Assembly: GCF_000691145.1 (NCBI RefSeq)
Contig: NZ_ASJC01000006.1
Coordinates: 121,884 to 185,883, forward strand
Length of the DNA stretch: 64,000 bases
Direction of reading: 5' to 3'
Source: Bacillus altitudinis 41KF2b
GTDB lineage: Bacteria; Bacillota; Bacilli; Bacillales; Bacillaceae
Part shown: piece after piece, positions 17,595 through 25,779 of the stretch
Numbering within the stretch: the first letter of the stretch is position 1
Layout: every line of letters begins with the position of its first letter
Notes under the pieces: generated by a model
What the model was told of the DNA's origin: nothing
What the model saw: the letters and a program-made list of their open reading frames with translations, nothing else
Databases searched by the model: none
Program-made: the position numbers and the translations under genes

Positions 17595-19355
17595 ATGAAG
17601 AAGAATATATCTACACAGGTCATTCAGTATTTAGAAAATCGAGGAGTTGAGCATATCTTCGGTCTGTGCGGTCATACGAATATTGCTTTTTTATCAGCGT
17701 TAGAAAAAAGCCGTATTCAATTTGTGAATGTCAGACATGAACAGATAGCGGCGCATGCAGCAGACGGTTATGCACGAGCGAAAAAACAGACGGCTGTTGT
17801 GCTCAGTCATTTAGGTCCTGGACTCACCAATGCGGCAACAGGCGTAGCGAATGCCGCACTCGATTCCATTCCAATGGTTGTCATTGCAGGAGATGTTCCA
17901 AGTCATTACTACGGAAAGCACCCACACCAAGAAATCAATCTTCATTCCGATGCTTCTCAATACGAAATTTATCGCCCGTTTGTGAAAAGAGCATGGCGAG
18001 TCGACATTCCAGAATTATTTCCAGAAATTTTATCAAAAGCGTTTCAGTTAGCTGAAAGCGGCCGCCCTGGGCCAGTCCTGATTTCAGTTCCGATGGATGT
18101 GTTTTCAAAAGACTTAGATGTGTCGTTATTTGAACAAATCGCTCATCATACACACACCGTTGAAAAACCATCTATTGATGATCAAACAGCGAATCGGATA
18201 ATAGATCGATTGCTGCAGGCAGACAAACCGCTTTTATATGTAGGGGGAGGCATTTTACTAGCCGATGCAGCAGAAGAGTTAAAGTCATTTTCTGACCATT
18301 TGAGTATCCCTGTTGCCCATTCTTTGATGGGGAAAGGGGCGATGCCAGATGATCATCCAATGACCCTTGGCATGACAGGATTTTGGGGGACGAAATTTAT
18401 CAATGATCAGTGTAAAGCAGCGGATTATATATTGGCATTAGGCACCCGTTTTGCTGAAGCAGATGCGAGTTCGTGGGAATCGGAGTATACGTTCAATTTC
18501 CAATCAACCAAGCTCATCCATATTGACATTGATCCGAATGAAATTGGCCGAAATTATCCTGTGGAAATTGGAGCAGTAGCAGATCTCAAGCAGGCGCTGA
18601 CTGTACTTAATCGTGTGGCGAAAGAAAGGCTGCCAGAAGGTCTGGATCGCCCTCAATTGAAAAAGGACATTGCGGCATATCGTGAGGAATTTCAGAAGAG
18701 CAATTTGACGAATATTCAAGACGAGTCTTTCCCAATGAAACCACAGCGTATTTTGCAGGAAGTGCGGGAAGTATTGCCACCTGATGCCTTCATTACAACC
18801 GATGTTGGCTGGAATAAAAATGGGGTCGGACAGCAATTTCCTGTATACACGCCAGGCACTATTTTAACCCCAGGTGGTTTTGCGACGATGGGATTTGGCG
18901 CTCCTGCTGCACTTGGAGCAAAGATTGCCCAACCTGACCGTGTCGTTGTATCACTTGTTGGGGACGGCGGTTTCGGTCAAAATCCATCTGTTCTCGCAAC
19001 AGCCATGGAAGAAAACATTCCTGTCGTGTGGATTGTGATGAACAACAGTGCGTTTGGGACGATCGCCGGCTTGCAAATGGCACACTATGAAACGACTTAC
19101 GGCACTGTTTTTAGAAAAGATGGAGAAAGCTATTCGCCTGATTTTGCAGCCATTGCAAGAGGTTATGGGATGAAGGGGATCAAAATTACGGCGGCTTCTG
19201 AATTCAAAGAAGCTTTGGCTGAAGCAATCGCTTCTCAGGAGCCATGTGTCATTGATGTAGCGATGAAAAATGATCCAGTGCCTACTGATGGACATTGGAA
19301 CATTAATGATATTTATTCACCAAATACAAAACGTTCACATGTCAGTGTGAACTAA
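17595..19355 (+). CDS. ThDP-dependent enzyme, acetolactate synthase-like
   Basis: 586-residue three-domain thiamine diphosphate enzyme of the acetolactate synthase/decarboxylase superfamily. The catalytic glutamate is E49 in VRHEQ, and the Mg-ThDP motif begins GDGGF at residue 456 and closes with NNSAFG about 28 residues later. The middle domain has the cofactor fold but no clear FAD contacts that I can judge. It is in a catabolic operon with no valine/isoleucine genes, so a decarboxylase or carboligase on a pathway 2-keto acid is likelier than acetohydroxyacid synthase. GAGGAGAG precedes the ATG. Confidence 0.82.
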   Translation: MKKNISTQVIQYLENRGVEHIFGLCGHTNIAFLSALEKSRIQFVNVRHEQIAAHAADGYARAKKQTAVVLSHLGPGLTNAATGVANAALDSIPMVVIAGDVPSHYYGKHPHQEINLHSDASQYEIYRPFVKRAWRVDIPELFPEILSKAFQLAESGRPGPVLISVPMDVFSKDLDVSLFEQIAHHTHTVEKPSIDDQTANRIIDRLLQADKPLLYVGGGILLADAAEELKSFSDHLSIPVAHSLMGKGAMPDDHPMTLGMTGFWGTKFINDQCKAADYILALGTRFAEADASSWESEYTFNFQSTKLIHIDIDPNEIGRNYPVEIGAVADLKQALTVLNRVAKERLPEGLDRPQLKKDIAAYREEFQKSNLTNIQDESFPMKPQRILQEVREVLPPDAFITTDVGWNKNGVGQQFPVYTPGTILTPGGFATMGFGAPAALGAKIAQPDRVVVSLVGDGGFGQNPSVLATAMEENIPVVWIVMNNSAFGTIAGLQMAHYETTYGTVFRKDGESYSPDFAAIARGYGMKGIKITAASEFKEALAEAIASQEPCVIDVAMKNDPVPTDGHWNINDIYSPNTKRSHVSVN

Positions 19356-19378
19356 ACATGACTAGGGAGGAATCAACA

Positions 19379-19759
19379 ATGAAAATTAAAGTATTAAATC
19401 CATTTCAAGACGGTCATCCATTATGGTTAGGTTTAGATCATCCAGAAGAGAAAATGATTCGGAAAGTGTTTCAAACGATCACACCAGATACCGTAGGGTC
19501 AGAGCATATGATGGCAGGTCTCACTATTTTTGAGCCGGGCGAAGCAAGCTCGGTACACAATCACCCGGGTTCAGAGGAATTTGATTATGTGATTAAAGGG
19601 TCTGGCGAAGTCATTTGCGATGGAGAAAGACAATCATTTAAACAAAATGACTTTATGTTTATTCCAGATGGTGTCTCACATCAGCATGTGAACACAGGGG
19701 ACGAACCTTTATGGCTGATTTGGCTCTATACACCGCAAGGGCAGCTTCCGAAGGACTAA
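19379..19759 (+). CDS. Cupin-domain protein
   Basis: 126 residues from the ATG at 19379, placed by GGGAGG 8 bases upstream; an in-frame ATG at 19358 is less well placed. A single cupin barrel with the metal-binding pattern HNHPGSEEFDYVIKG and a second motif GVSHQHVN. Such proteins act as small isomerases, dioxygenases or sensors in sugar-acid and aromatic pathways. It follows the ThDP gene by 23 bases and belongs to its operon. The exact role is unknown. Confidence 0.8.
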   Translation: MKIKVLNPFQDGHPLWLGLDHPEEKMIRKVFQTITPDTVGSEHMMAGLTIFEPGEASSVHNHPGSEEFDYVIKGSGEVICDGERQSFKQNDFMFIPDGVSHQHVNTGDEPLWLIWLYTPQGQLPKD

Positions 19760-19784
19760 AAAAACCTTGCACGAGAGAAAGAAG

Positions 19785-19819
19785 AAAAGGGGCTAAAATA
19801 GAAAGCATTTTAGCCCTTT
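19785..19819 (+). terminator. Hairpin within the operon (GGGCTAAAAT family)
   Basis: GGGCTAAAAT pairs with ATTTTAGCCC, extended by flanking A and T bases, between the cupin and CoA-transferase genes. The T tract after it is short (TTTAT), so it may act as an attenuator or RNA-stability stem and not a full stop. Confidence 0.6.
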
Positions 19820-19846
19820 ATCAATTGAATGAAAGGGAGTCAAGCA

Positions 19847-21049
19847 ATGAATAAGAATACACCGCTTGAAGGAATCAAAATATTAGATGTTTCTACGATG
19901 ATTGCTGCACCATACGGCGCGGTGCTTCTAGGGGATTTCGGTGCAGAGGTCATTAAAGTCGAGATTCCCGGAAAAGGGGATACACTGCGGCATGTTGGCC
20001 CTTTTGCAGATGGTGAACCTTTGAGATGGTCAGGGCTTTCAAGGAATAAGAAATCTCTTACACTCGATTTACACAAAGAAGAAGCAAAAGACATTTTTAA
20101 AAAGCTTGCAGCGCAGGTTGATGTGATCATTGAAAATTTTCGTCCAGGAACACTTGAAAAATGGGACGTTGGGTACGATGTATTAAAAGAAATCAACCCT
20201 CGTTTAATTATGATTCGTGTTTCGGGTTATGGGCAAACCGGTCCGTTTAAGGACAAGGCGGGATTTGGTACACCTGCGACGGCGTTTAGCGGCTTTACAT
20301 ATATTCAAGGGTTTACAGATCGGCATCCAGTCAGCCCTTCCTTTTCCCTTACGGATTATATCGCAGGAATTTATGTGGCGTTTGCCACTGTGACAGCGAT
20401 GTATTACCGTGACACACATTCAGAAGGAACTGGGCAAATGGTGGATTTGGCTCTCTATGAATCTGTGTTCCGCATGTTAGAATTTTTGGTTGCTGAATAT
20501 GACAAGCTAGGGAAGGTGCGTGAGCGTTCACCAGGGTTAAGCGGTCATTCAAGCCCTGCCGGCACCTATGAGACAAAGGACGGGCATTATTTGGTTCTTG
20601 TGACGAGTACAGATTCGACCTTTAATCGATTGGCAGAGGCGATGAATCGCTTAGATTTACTTGAGAACGAGAAATTCTCTGTGAATGCAGCCAGGCTGAA
20701 GCATAACGATGAAATGGATGCGATCGTCTCGCAGTGGATTGCGTCCAAAACAAGAGATGACGTCCTAGACATTCTAGATACACATGGTGTGCCTGTGAGT
20801 CCGATTCTAAGCATTCGGGATATCTTTGAGCATCCGCAATTTAAAGCACGAGAAAATATTGTCGAGGTGCATCATCCGCGTCTTGGAAAAGTGAAAGTGC
20901 CTGGGATCATTCCGAAGTTTGAAAAAACCCCCGGCCGTATTCGCCATATTGCGCCTGATTTAGGTGAACATAATTATGAAATTTTAACGAAAATGCTTGG
21001 CTTCACAGAAGAAGAGTGTAAACAGTTAGAAGAAAAAGGGGTCATTTAA
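19847..21049 (+). CDS. Family III CoA-transferase (CaiB/BaiF)
   Basis: 400 residues from the ATG at 19847, 6 bases after AAGGGAGT. Class III CoA-transferases move CoA between carboxylic acids through an aspartyl-CoA intermediate; the expected catalytic aspartate is D170 in SLTDYIAGI, at the position of D169 in formyl-CoA transferase. The motif SMIAAPYGAVLLGDFGAEVIKVE (shown here in part as APYGAVLLGDFGAEVIK) is typical of the N-terminus. In this operon it could activate the acid substrate for cleavage by the citryl-CoA-lyase-like protein. Substrate unknown. Confidence 0.9.
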   Translation: MNKNTPLEGIKILDVSTMIAAPYGAVLLGDFGAEVIKVEIPGKGDTLRHVGPFADGEPLRWSGLSRNKKSLTLDLHKEEAKDIFKKLAAQVDVIIENFRPGTLEKWDVGYDVLKEINPRLIMIRVSGYGQTGPFKDKAGFGTPATAFSGFTYIQGFTDRHPVSPSFSLTDYIAGIYVAFATVTAMYYRDTHSEGTGQMVDLALYESVFRMLEFLVAEYDKLGKVRERSPGLSGHSSPAGTYETKDGHYLVLVTSTDSTFNRLAEAMNRLDLLENEKFSVNAARLKHNDEMDAIVSQWIASKTRDDVLDILDTHGVPVSPILSIRDIFEHPQFKARENIVEVHHPRLGKVKVPGIIPKFEKTPGRIRHIAPDLGEHNYEILTKMLGFTEEECKQLEEKGVI

Positions 21050-21094
21050 GACACTCAACCGATCCGCACGCTGCGGAAACAAAGGAGGATGGTT

Positions 21095-22405
21095 ATGAAA
21101 GTGCATTCAGAACTGAAGGGGAACGACTTGCGGCCTGCTTATGCGAAACCAACAAAAGCTCGTTTCGGCATCTTGATTCTGTTGTTTTTTATTACCGCTA
21201 TTAACTATATTGATCGAGCCAGTGTATCCATTGTTGCACCTGCGATTCAGTCTTCATTGCAATTAAACCCTGCCTTATTAGGCCTCATCTTTTCAGCATT
21301 TAGCTGGACCTATACAGCCATGCAGATCCCTGGCGGCTTTATTCTTGATAAATTTGGATCAAAGGTAACGTATGGAATATCACTCATTACTTGGTCTATT
21401 TTCACCGGTTTACAGGCGTTTGCGAACAGCTTTGCCTTCTTATTTGGCTGCCGTTTGTTTATCGGAATTACAGAATCTCCCGCATTTCCTGCGAATAATC
21501 GCATTGTGACCACATGGTTTCCAAGGCGGGAACGCGCATTTGCAACAGGGGTTTATACCGCTGGTGAGTATGTGGGGCTTGCATTTGCGACACCTCTTCT
21601 TTTTTGGATCATGACAACTTTCGATTGGAGAACCGTCTTTATCACTGCTGGTGCGCTCGGTATTATATTTGCTTTCTTTTGGTACAAGTATTATCACGAA
21701 CCGAAAGAGCATCCGAAGATCAATGAAGATGAGTTAGAATTGATCCGTCAAGGCGAAGGGCTGACAGTGGCATCACAGGAGAAACTGAAATGGGCAGACT
21801 TTGCCGCACTTTTGAAATATCGTAAATTGATTGGACTCTATATTGGTCAATTTTCTGTTGCGTCTACCCTCTTTTTCTTTTTAACATGGTTTCCGACCTA
21901 TTTAGCAGAGGCGAAAAATATGGCCTTTCTCAAAGTGGGTTTTGCGGCATCTCTGCCATACATTGCTGCATTCTTTGGGGTACTGTTTGGAGGATATGTG
22001 TCTGACTGGCTGCTTAAAAAGGGTGTATCGGTCAATATAGCGAGAAAGCTACCGGTTGTGGTCGGCTTGCTTCTGACAAGTACCATTGTTTTAGCGAATT
22101 TTACAACGAATATTCCGCTTGTGCTGACCATTTTATCCATCGCTTCCTTTGCACAAGGACTGTCTAATATCTCCTGGACCATGCTGTCTGAGGTAGCACC
22201 ACGAGAAATGGTCGGTCTGGCTGGCGGCGTATTCAACTTTTTTGCTAACTTATCCGGCATCATCACCCCGCTGATCATCGGATTCATTGTATCGGCGACA
22301 GGCTCTTACAACGGCGGTATTTTATTCGTCAGCCTAGTGGCATTAGGGGGAGCGTTGTCGTATATCTTTATTGTAGGTAAGATTGAACGGATTCAATTAA
22401 AATAA
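21095..22405 (+). CDS. MFS organic-acid transporter, ACS (GudP/ExuT-like) family
   Basis: Twelve-helix major facilitator of the anion:cation symporter group, 436 residues from the ATG at 21095 (AAAGGAGG ends 6 bases before it; the ATG at 21089 touches the site). The first helix contains the group's typical NYIDRASVSI, and helix 4 onward has LFIGITESPAFPANNR. Relatives carry glucarate, galactarate, hexuronates or similar hydroxy acids, so this probably imports the acid degraded by the operon. It is the last gene, followed by a bidirectional terminator. Confidence 0.87.
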   Translation: MKVHSELKGNDLRPAYAKPTKARFGILILLFFITAINYIDRASVSIVAPAIQSSLQLNPALLGLIFSAFSWTYTAMQIPGGFILDKFGSKVTYGISLITWSIFTGLQAFANSFAFLFGCRLFIGITESPAFPANNRIVTTWFPRRERAFATGVYTAGEYVGLAFATPLLFWIMTTFDWRTVFITAGALGIIFAFFWYKYYHEPKEHPKINEDELELIRQGEGLTVASQEKLKWADFAALLKYRKLIGLYIGQFSVASTLFFFLTWFPTYLAEAKNMAFLKVGFAASLPYIAAFFGVLFGGYVSDWLLKKGVSVNIARKLPVVVGLLLTSTIVLANFTTNIPLVLTILSIASFAQGLSNISWTMLSEVAPREMVGLAGGVFNFFANLSGIITPLIIGFIVSATGSYNGGILFVSLVALGGALSYIFIVGKIERIQLK

Positions 22406-22416
22406 TAGAGAGCAAG

Positions 22417-22445
22417 AAAAAGAGAACTCATTGGGTTCTCTTTTT
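22417..22445. terminator. Bidirectional terminator
   Basis: AAAAAGAGAAC pairs with GTTCTCTTTTT over a 7-base loop, with A and T runs on both sides. It serves the convergent MFS gene and the minus-strand permease. Confidence 0.88.
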
Positions 22446-23807
22446 CTATGAATAAAAGATGACGGTGATGATCGTTGCACATGCGATCCCCATGCTGATA
22501 TAAAAACCAGCAAACCAGATATTCCATCGAGTGATTCGGTAAGGGTTGACCTTCATCACATCTGCTAATAGGGAAACAGATACATTATATGGGCTAAACA
22601 TGACCGTTGAGGTTCCAGCGATAATGAGCATGATGGCGATGGGAAGGGCAGGCAGTTCATGAATGACAGGTGCCATCAAGCTCACTAATAGAGCAAGCGA
22701 AACGAGCGGGTGAAAACCGCAAAGAGCGGTGATGAGAAAATACAGCCCGATGACCCCATAAACCCAAATGGCATGATCTGATATACTGACGATAAATGCT
22801 TGAATCGGCTGCAGGCTGTTTGTGACAAGCAGCATATCGACAAAGAAGCCTGCGCTTAAAAATAGACACATATAATTGGAGAGCTGGCGGGTCCGTTCTT
22901 TCCAATGGGGAATAGCGACGGCTACATATTGTTTTCGTTTATTGATGATAGACGAGAATAATAGAGCGAAAGGAATAATCGTCAGCACAACAGCGAACAG
23001 ATAACCTTTCCCAATCCAGGCGTCAACAAGCGAAACGAATGTCATAAAACTGAGCAGCATAAAAGCAAGCTGAAGGGTTTTTCTCTTGATGCGATGAGGG
23101 TTGGAGTGAGCTTCCGCCGGCTGGATGATATGCGGCAATCGTTTGCTTTGACGAGAAAACAGCAACCAATCCGTCAACAGCACAAGCACCATTAAACAAA
23201 ACGTAACGGGTGCAATCTGATAATATTTCAATTTGGTTGCATCAATGGTGACACTCACCAGTACTTCGACAGGACTCCAGCTAAGACATAGCGCATATGA
23301 CCTTAAAAGATTGCGCGTATAAAGGTGCTGTTTGATTTGTTCCTGAAGGGCGTTCAGCGATGGTTTCATGGATGTATATAATAAGGGAATCGTTGCGATA
23401 TTTAAAAACATGCCAAGAACATGAGTGACAAATGAACTCTTGCGATAAAGCTGATTTGTACTCGTTGTATGTAAAGTAAGCAGTTTATTTAATTGAGTAT
23501 CGAAATGTCCAACATGTATGAGAGAATGAATAAATGGCAACATGAAAAATAAAGAAAGCAAGCCTAGCATGGAATGAAAATGAAGAAAAAGCGTATGCAA
23601 AGGCTGTTCTGACCAGAAAAATAACACCAATCCAATCAAGAGAAACATAGCACCCGTTTTCAAATAAAGCCCACTTGCCTTCTTAAAGGAAATGATGAGC
23701 GAAGCAGCCGCCAGCAGACCAACCAAATAGGAGAGAATGGGAGCAGGGAATAGTTGATGAACGATGTATAAGCTAATAAGAAGTGTGAAAATGAGCAGGT
23801 AGATCAT
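22446..23807 (-). CDS. Uncharacterised multi-spanning permease
   Basis: 453 residues, almost entirely hydrophobic with about 11-12 membrane segments, so an integral transporter. A segment GFHPLVSLALLVS followed by a second half-helix region TSTVMFSPYNVS resembles the re-entrant regions of ion-transporter-superfamily carriers (CitMHS, DctM, GntP types), but I cannot place it in one family. AGGAGATATC precedes the ATG. It is divergent from the IclR-type regulator and shares its intergenic palindrome, so it likely belongs to the same regulon as the catabolic operon and may move a substrate or product. Confidence 0.7.
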   Translation of the reverse strand: MIYLLIFTLLISLYIVHQLFPAPILSYLVGLLAAASLIISFKKASGLYLKTGAMFLLIGLVLFFWSEQPLHTLFLHFHSMLGLLSLFFMLPFIHSLIHVGHFDTQLNKLLTLHTTSTNQLYRKSSFVTHVLGMFLNIATIPLLYTSMKPSLNALQEQIKQHLYTRNLLRSYALCLSWSPVEVLVSVTIDATKLKYYQIAPVTFCLMVLVLLTDWLLFSRQSKRLPHIIQPAEAHSNPHRIKRKTLQLAFMLLSFMTFVSLVDAWIGKGYLFAVVLTIIPFALLFSSIINKRKQYVAVAIPHWKERTRQLSNYMCLFLSAGFFVDMLLVTNSLQPIQAFIVSISDHAIWVYGVIGLYFLITALCGFHPLVSLALLVSLMAPVIHELPALPIAIMLIIAGTSTVMFSPYNVSVSLLADVMKVNPYRITRWNIWFAGFYISMGIACATIITVIFYS

Positions 23808-23840
23808 GATATCTCCTCCATCAAAACATCTATTGGTTTT

Positions 23841-23857
23841 ATTCCGTACAGTGGAAT
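23841..23857. promoter_or_regulatory. Candidate IclR-type operator in divergent gap
   Basis: ATTCC-GTACAGT-GGAAT lies 34 bases upstream of the minus-strand permease start and about 95 bases before the regulator. It has the same arms and 7-base spacing as 14431-14447. This placement would let the regulator control both itself and the permease. Confidence 0.6.
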
Positions 23858-23950
23858 TTGTTTTCTTTTAATGGAACATTTAAAATGGATTATAGCAAAA
23901 TTGGTCAATCATGTCGATAAGAAATCAAAGGGGAAAAGGAGAAAGTGAAC

Positions 23951-24724
23951 ATGGCTGATAAGAAGTCAAAAGAAGAATCAGGATTGCGTACCGTTCAGCG
24001 CGCTTTGGATATTCTTTCTTGCTTTAGCGAAGAACGTCAAGAGTTGACGCTAACAGACATTTCAAAAGAGATGAACTTAGCAATGTCTACCACAACGAGA
24101 CTGCTCAAGGCACTTGAAATGAATCATTTTGTGGAAAAGAACCAAGAGACAATGAAGTACCGGCTCGGTCAAAGACTTTATCTTCTCGGTTATATTGCTG
24201 GGAAGTCCATCAAATTGAGGGAACTGGCAAAACCGCTCATGTACACACTTCGTGATGAAACAAAGGAAACCGTCAACCTGTATGTGCTGGATCACAAAAG
24301 CAGGGTATGTATTGAACAAGCCGAAGGGCTGCAATCGATTCGGCATCTTGTGAAAATCGGTGAGAAGCTGCCGTTATACGCTGGTGCTGGTGGAAAGGTG
24401 CTGCTTGCTTTCCAAAGCGAAGAGTTTCAACAGCAAGTTTTCGCGTCTGAGGCTGATCACATGACGATGGAGGAATGGCAAAAAGAATGTCGTCATATTC
24501 TTGAAACGCATACCGCTTGCAGTATTGATGAACGGGAAGTCGGATCGGCGGCAGTGGCGGCACCGATCTTTAACATTCATGGGGAAGTGCAGGCATGTTT
24601 ATCCATATCTGGACCAACCCAACGATTTACTGAAGATGTCATCCCTCAGCTGCAGCAAAAAGTGAAAGAGCATGCCGAAAAGCTCTCCGAACAGCTCGGT
24701 TACGTCGTCAAACACAATTTTTAA
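23951..24724 (+). CDS. IclR-family transcriptional regulator
   Basis: 257-residue regulator with an N-terminal winged helix (TDISKEMNLAMSTTTRLLKALE, residues about 30-55) and the C-terminal IclR effector domain (ending in the family pattern ISGPTQRF). The ATG at 23951 is 9 bases after GGAG; a GTG at 23945 is possible. IclR proteins regulate aromatic and organic-acid catabolism and bind short palindromes. It probably controls the operon at 14486-22405 and the divergent permease through the ATTCC-N7-GGAAT sites. It stands just before aroK, at the right edge of the insertion. Confidence 0.9.
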   Translation: MADKKSKEESGLRTVQRALDILSCFSEERQELTLTDISKEMNLAMSTTTRLLKALEMNHFVEKNQETMKYRLGQRLYLLGYIAGKSIKLRELAKPLMYTLRDETKETVNLYVLDHKSRVCIEQAEGLQSIRHLVKIGEKLPLYAGAGGKVLLAFQSEEFQQQVFASEADHMTMEEWQKECRHILETHTACSIDEREVGSAAVAAPIFNIHGEVQACLSISGPTQRFTEDVIPQLQQKVKEHAEKLSEQLGYVVKHNF

Positions 24725-24809
24725 GAATGCCTATCTTTTCTCAGTCCATTTATCATATAATAGAAACATTATGTAGCATTCCTTGTCGTAAGGAGGACGT
24801 GTCACGAAC

Positions 24810-25367
24810 ATGAAAAACAATAGAGAGATTCCTGTGAGACAGCGAAATATTGTCCTCATTGGCTTTATGGGCGTTGGGAAAACAACCATTGGGCAGCTTG
24901 TTGCCAAAAAGTTATATAGAGATTTTATTGATGTTGATCAGGAGATTGAGAAAAAGTACAACATGACGATTCCAGAAATGTTTCAGCAAAAAGGAGAAGC
25001 GTTCTTCAGACAGGCTGAAAAGGACTATATCGTCGATTTATGTGAACATACTCAGCTAAAGATCGTGTCTCTTGGAGGCGGTGCGTTTAAACAGGAAGAA
25101 ATCAAACGATCTTGCTTAAAGCATTGTACGGTTCTTTTCCTTGACCTATCTTGGGAGAATTGGAAACAACGGCTGGATATTTTAATTGAAAACCGTCCTG
25201 TTCTTCATAACCGCACGCTTGACGAGATGAAAGAGCTGTTTGAAGAGCGCCGGGAAATTTATTCCCTTCATAACTCAAGAGTGGAAACAGATCATCTAGA
25301 AGCTGAAGAAGTCGCCAATTATATTGTCGACACACTCAAGCTTGGCTGGGATCTATATTCGAAATAA
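24810..25367 (+). CDS. aroK: Shikimate kinase
   Basis: Phosphorylates shikimate at O3 with ATP in the common aromatic pathway. 185 residues, close to the B. subtilis protein. The Walker A loop GFMGVGKT is at residues 18-25, the shikimate-binding DVD is in DFIDVDQEIE, the glycine triplet is in SLGGGAF, and the lid arginine is in ENRPVLHNR. AAGGAGG stands 13 bases before the ATG, rather far. This is backbone: B. subtilis has aroK near nadE and before ycgJ. A decayed copy of its 5' and 3' flanks appears at 29391-29528. Confidence 0.95.
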   Translation: MKNNREIPVRQRNIVLIGFMGVGKTTIGQLVAKKLYRDFIDVDQEIEKKYNMTIPEMFQQKGEAFFRQAEKDYIVDLCEHTQLKIVSLGGGAFKQEEIKRSCLKHCTVLFLDLSWENWKQRLDILIENRPVLHNRTLDEMKELFEERREIYSLHNSRVETDHLEAEEVANYIVDTLKLGWDLYSK

Positions 25368-25396
25368 AAAAGTCTATCCTATGGGGTAGACTTTTT
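25368..25396. terminator. Terminator after aroK
   Basis: AAAAGTCTATCC pairs with GGGTAGACTTTTT around a short loop, directly after the stop codon. A near copy is at 29500-29527. From 25397 to about 25690 the sequence is A+T-rich and I see no gene or repeat in it. Confidence 0.85.
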
Positions 25397-25691
25397 CTAT
25401 TAGATCAGGAGTAGTCAAAGAAATCACAGTCTAAGTTGGATGATGGATGAAAAAAAGAAGAAAAGATGTTTTTTCCTTCGTCACTATATCAAAATGTATG
25501 CATCCTTTGTGTGGTGTGTCTAGCCGTTTGAAAAAAGTGGTGATCAGACTACAACTAGGTCAAGATGATGAGGTTTTTTGATTGATATGGGAAACGAAAT
25601 ATATCTCTCATTTTCTTTTTTTGAAAAAATAAAATAGTATCTAAATTCTAATAATCGTTTTTTTGAATTATTATAATTTTTAAAAATATTG

Positions 25692-25753
25692 TTGACACCT
25701 TCGGTTAGATCATTCTATGATTATTAACGTAAACGCTTACCGTAAACGTTTAC
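25692..25753 (+). promoter_or_regulatory. Promoter with tandem LacI-type operators
   Basis: TTGACA (25692-25697) and TATGAT (25716-25721) are 18 bases apart. Immediately downstream stand two tandem 12-bp palindromes one base apart: GTAAACGCTTAC (25729-25740, one mismatched pair) and GTAAACGTTTAC (25742-25753, perfect). They would cover the transcription start, a repressor position. The LacI-family gene two kilobases downstream is the natural candidate binder. Confidence 0.75.
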
Positions 25754-25779
25754 TATAACGGATGGGGAGGAATTTGTTG

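Noticed and set aside
25729..25753. The tandem GTAAACG palindromes as CcpA cre sites
   Set aside because: Cre sites have a related core, but two equal palindromes in tandem next to a dedicated LacI gene are better explained by the local regulator. CcpA binding remains possible.
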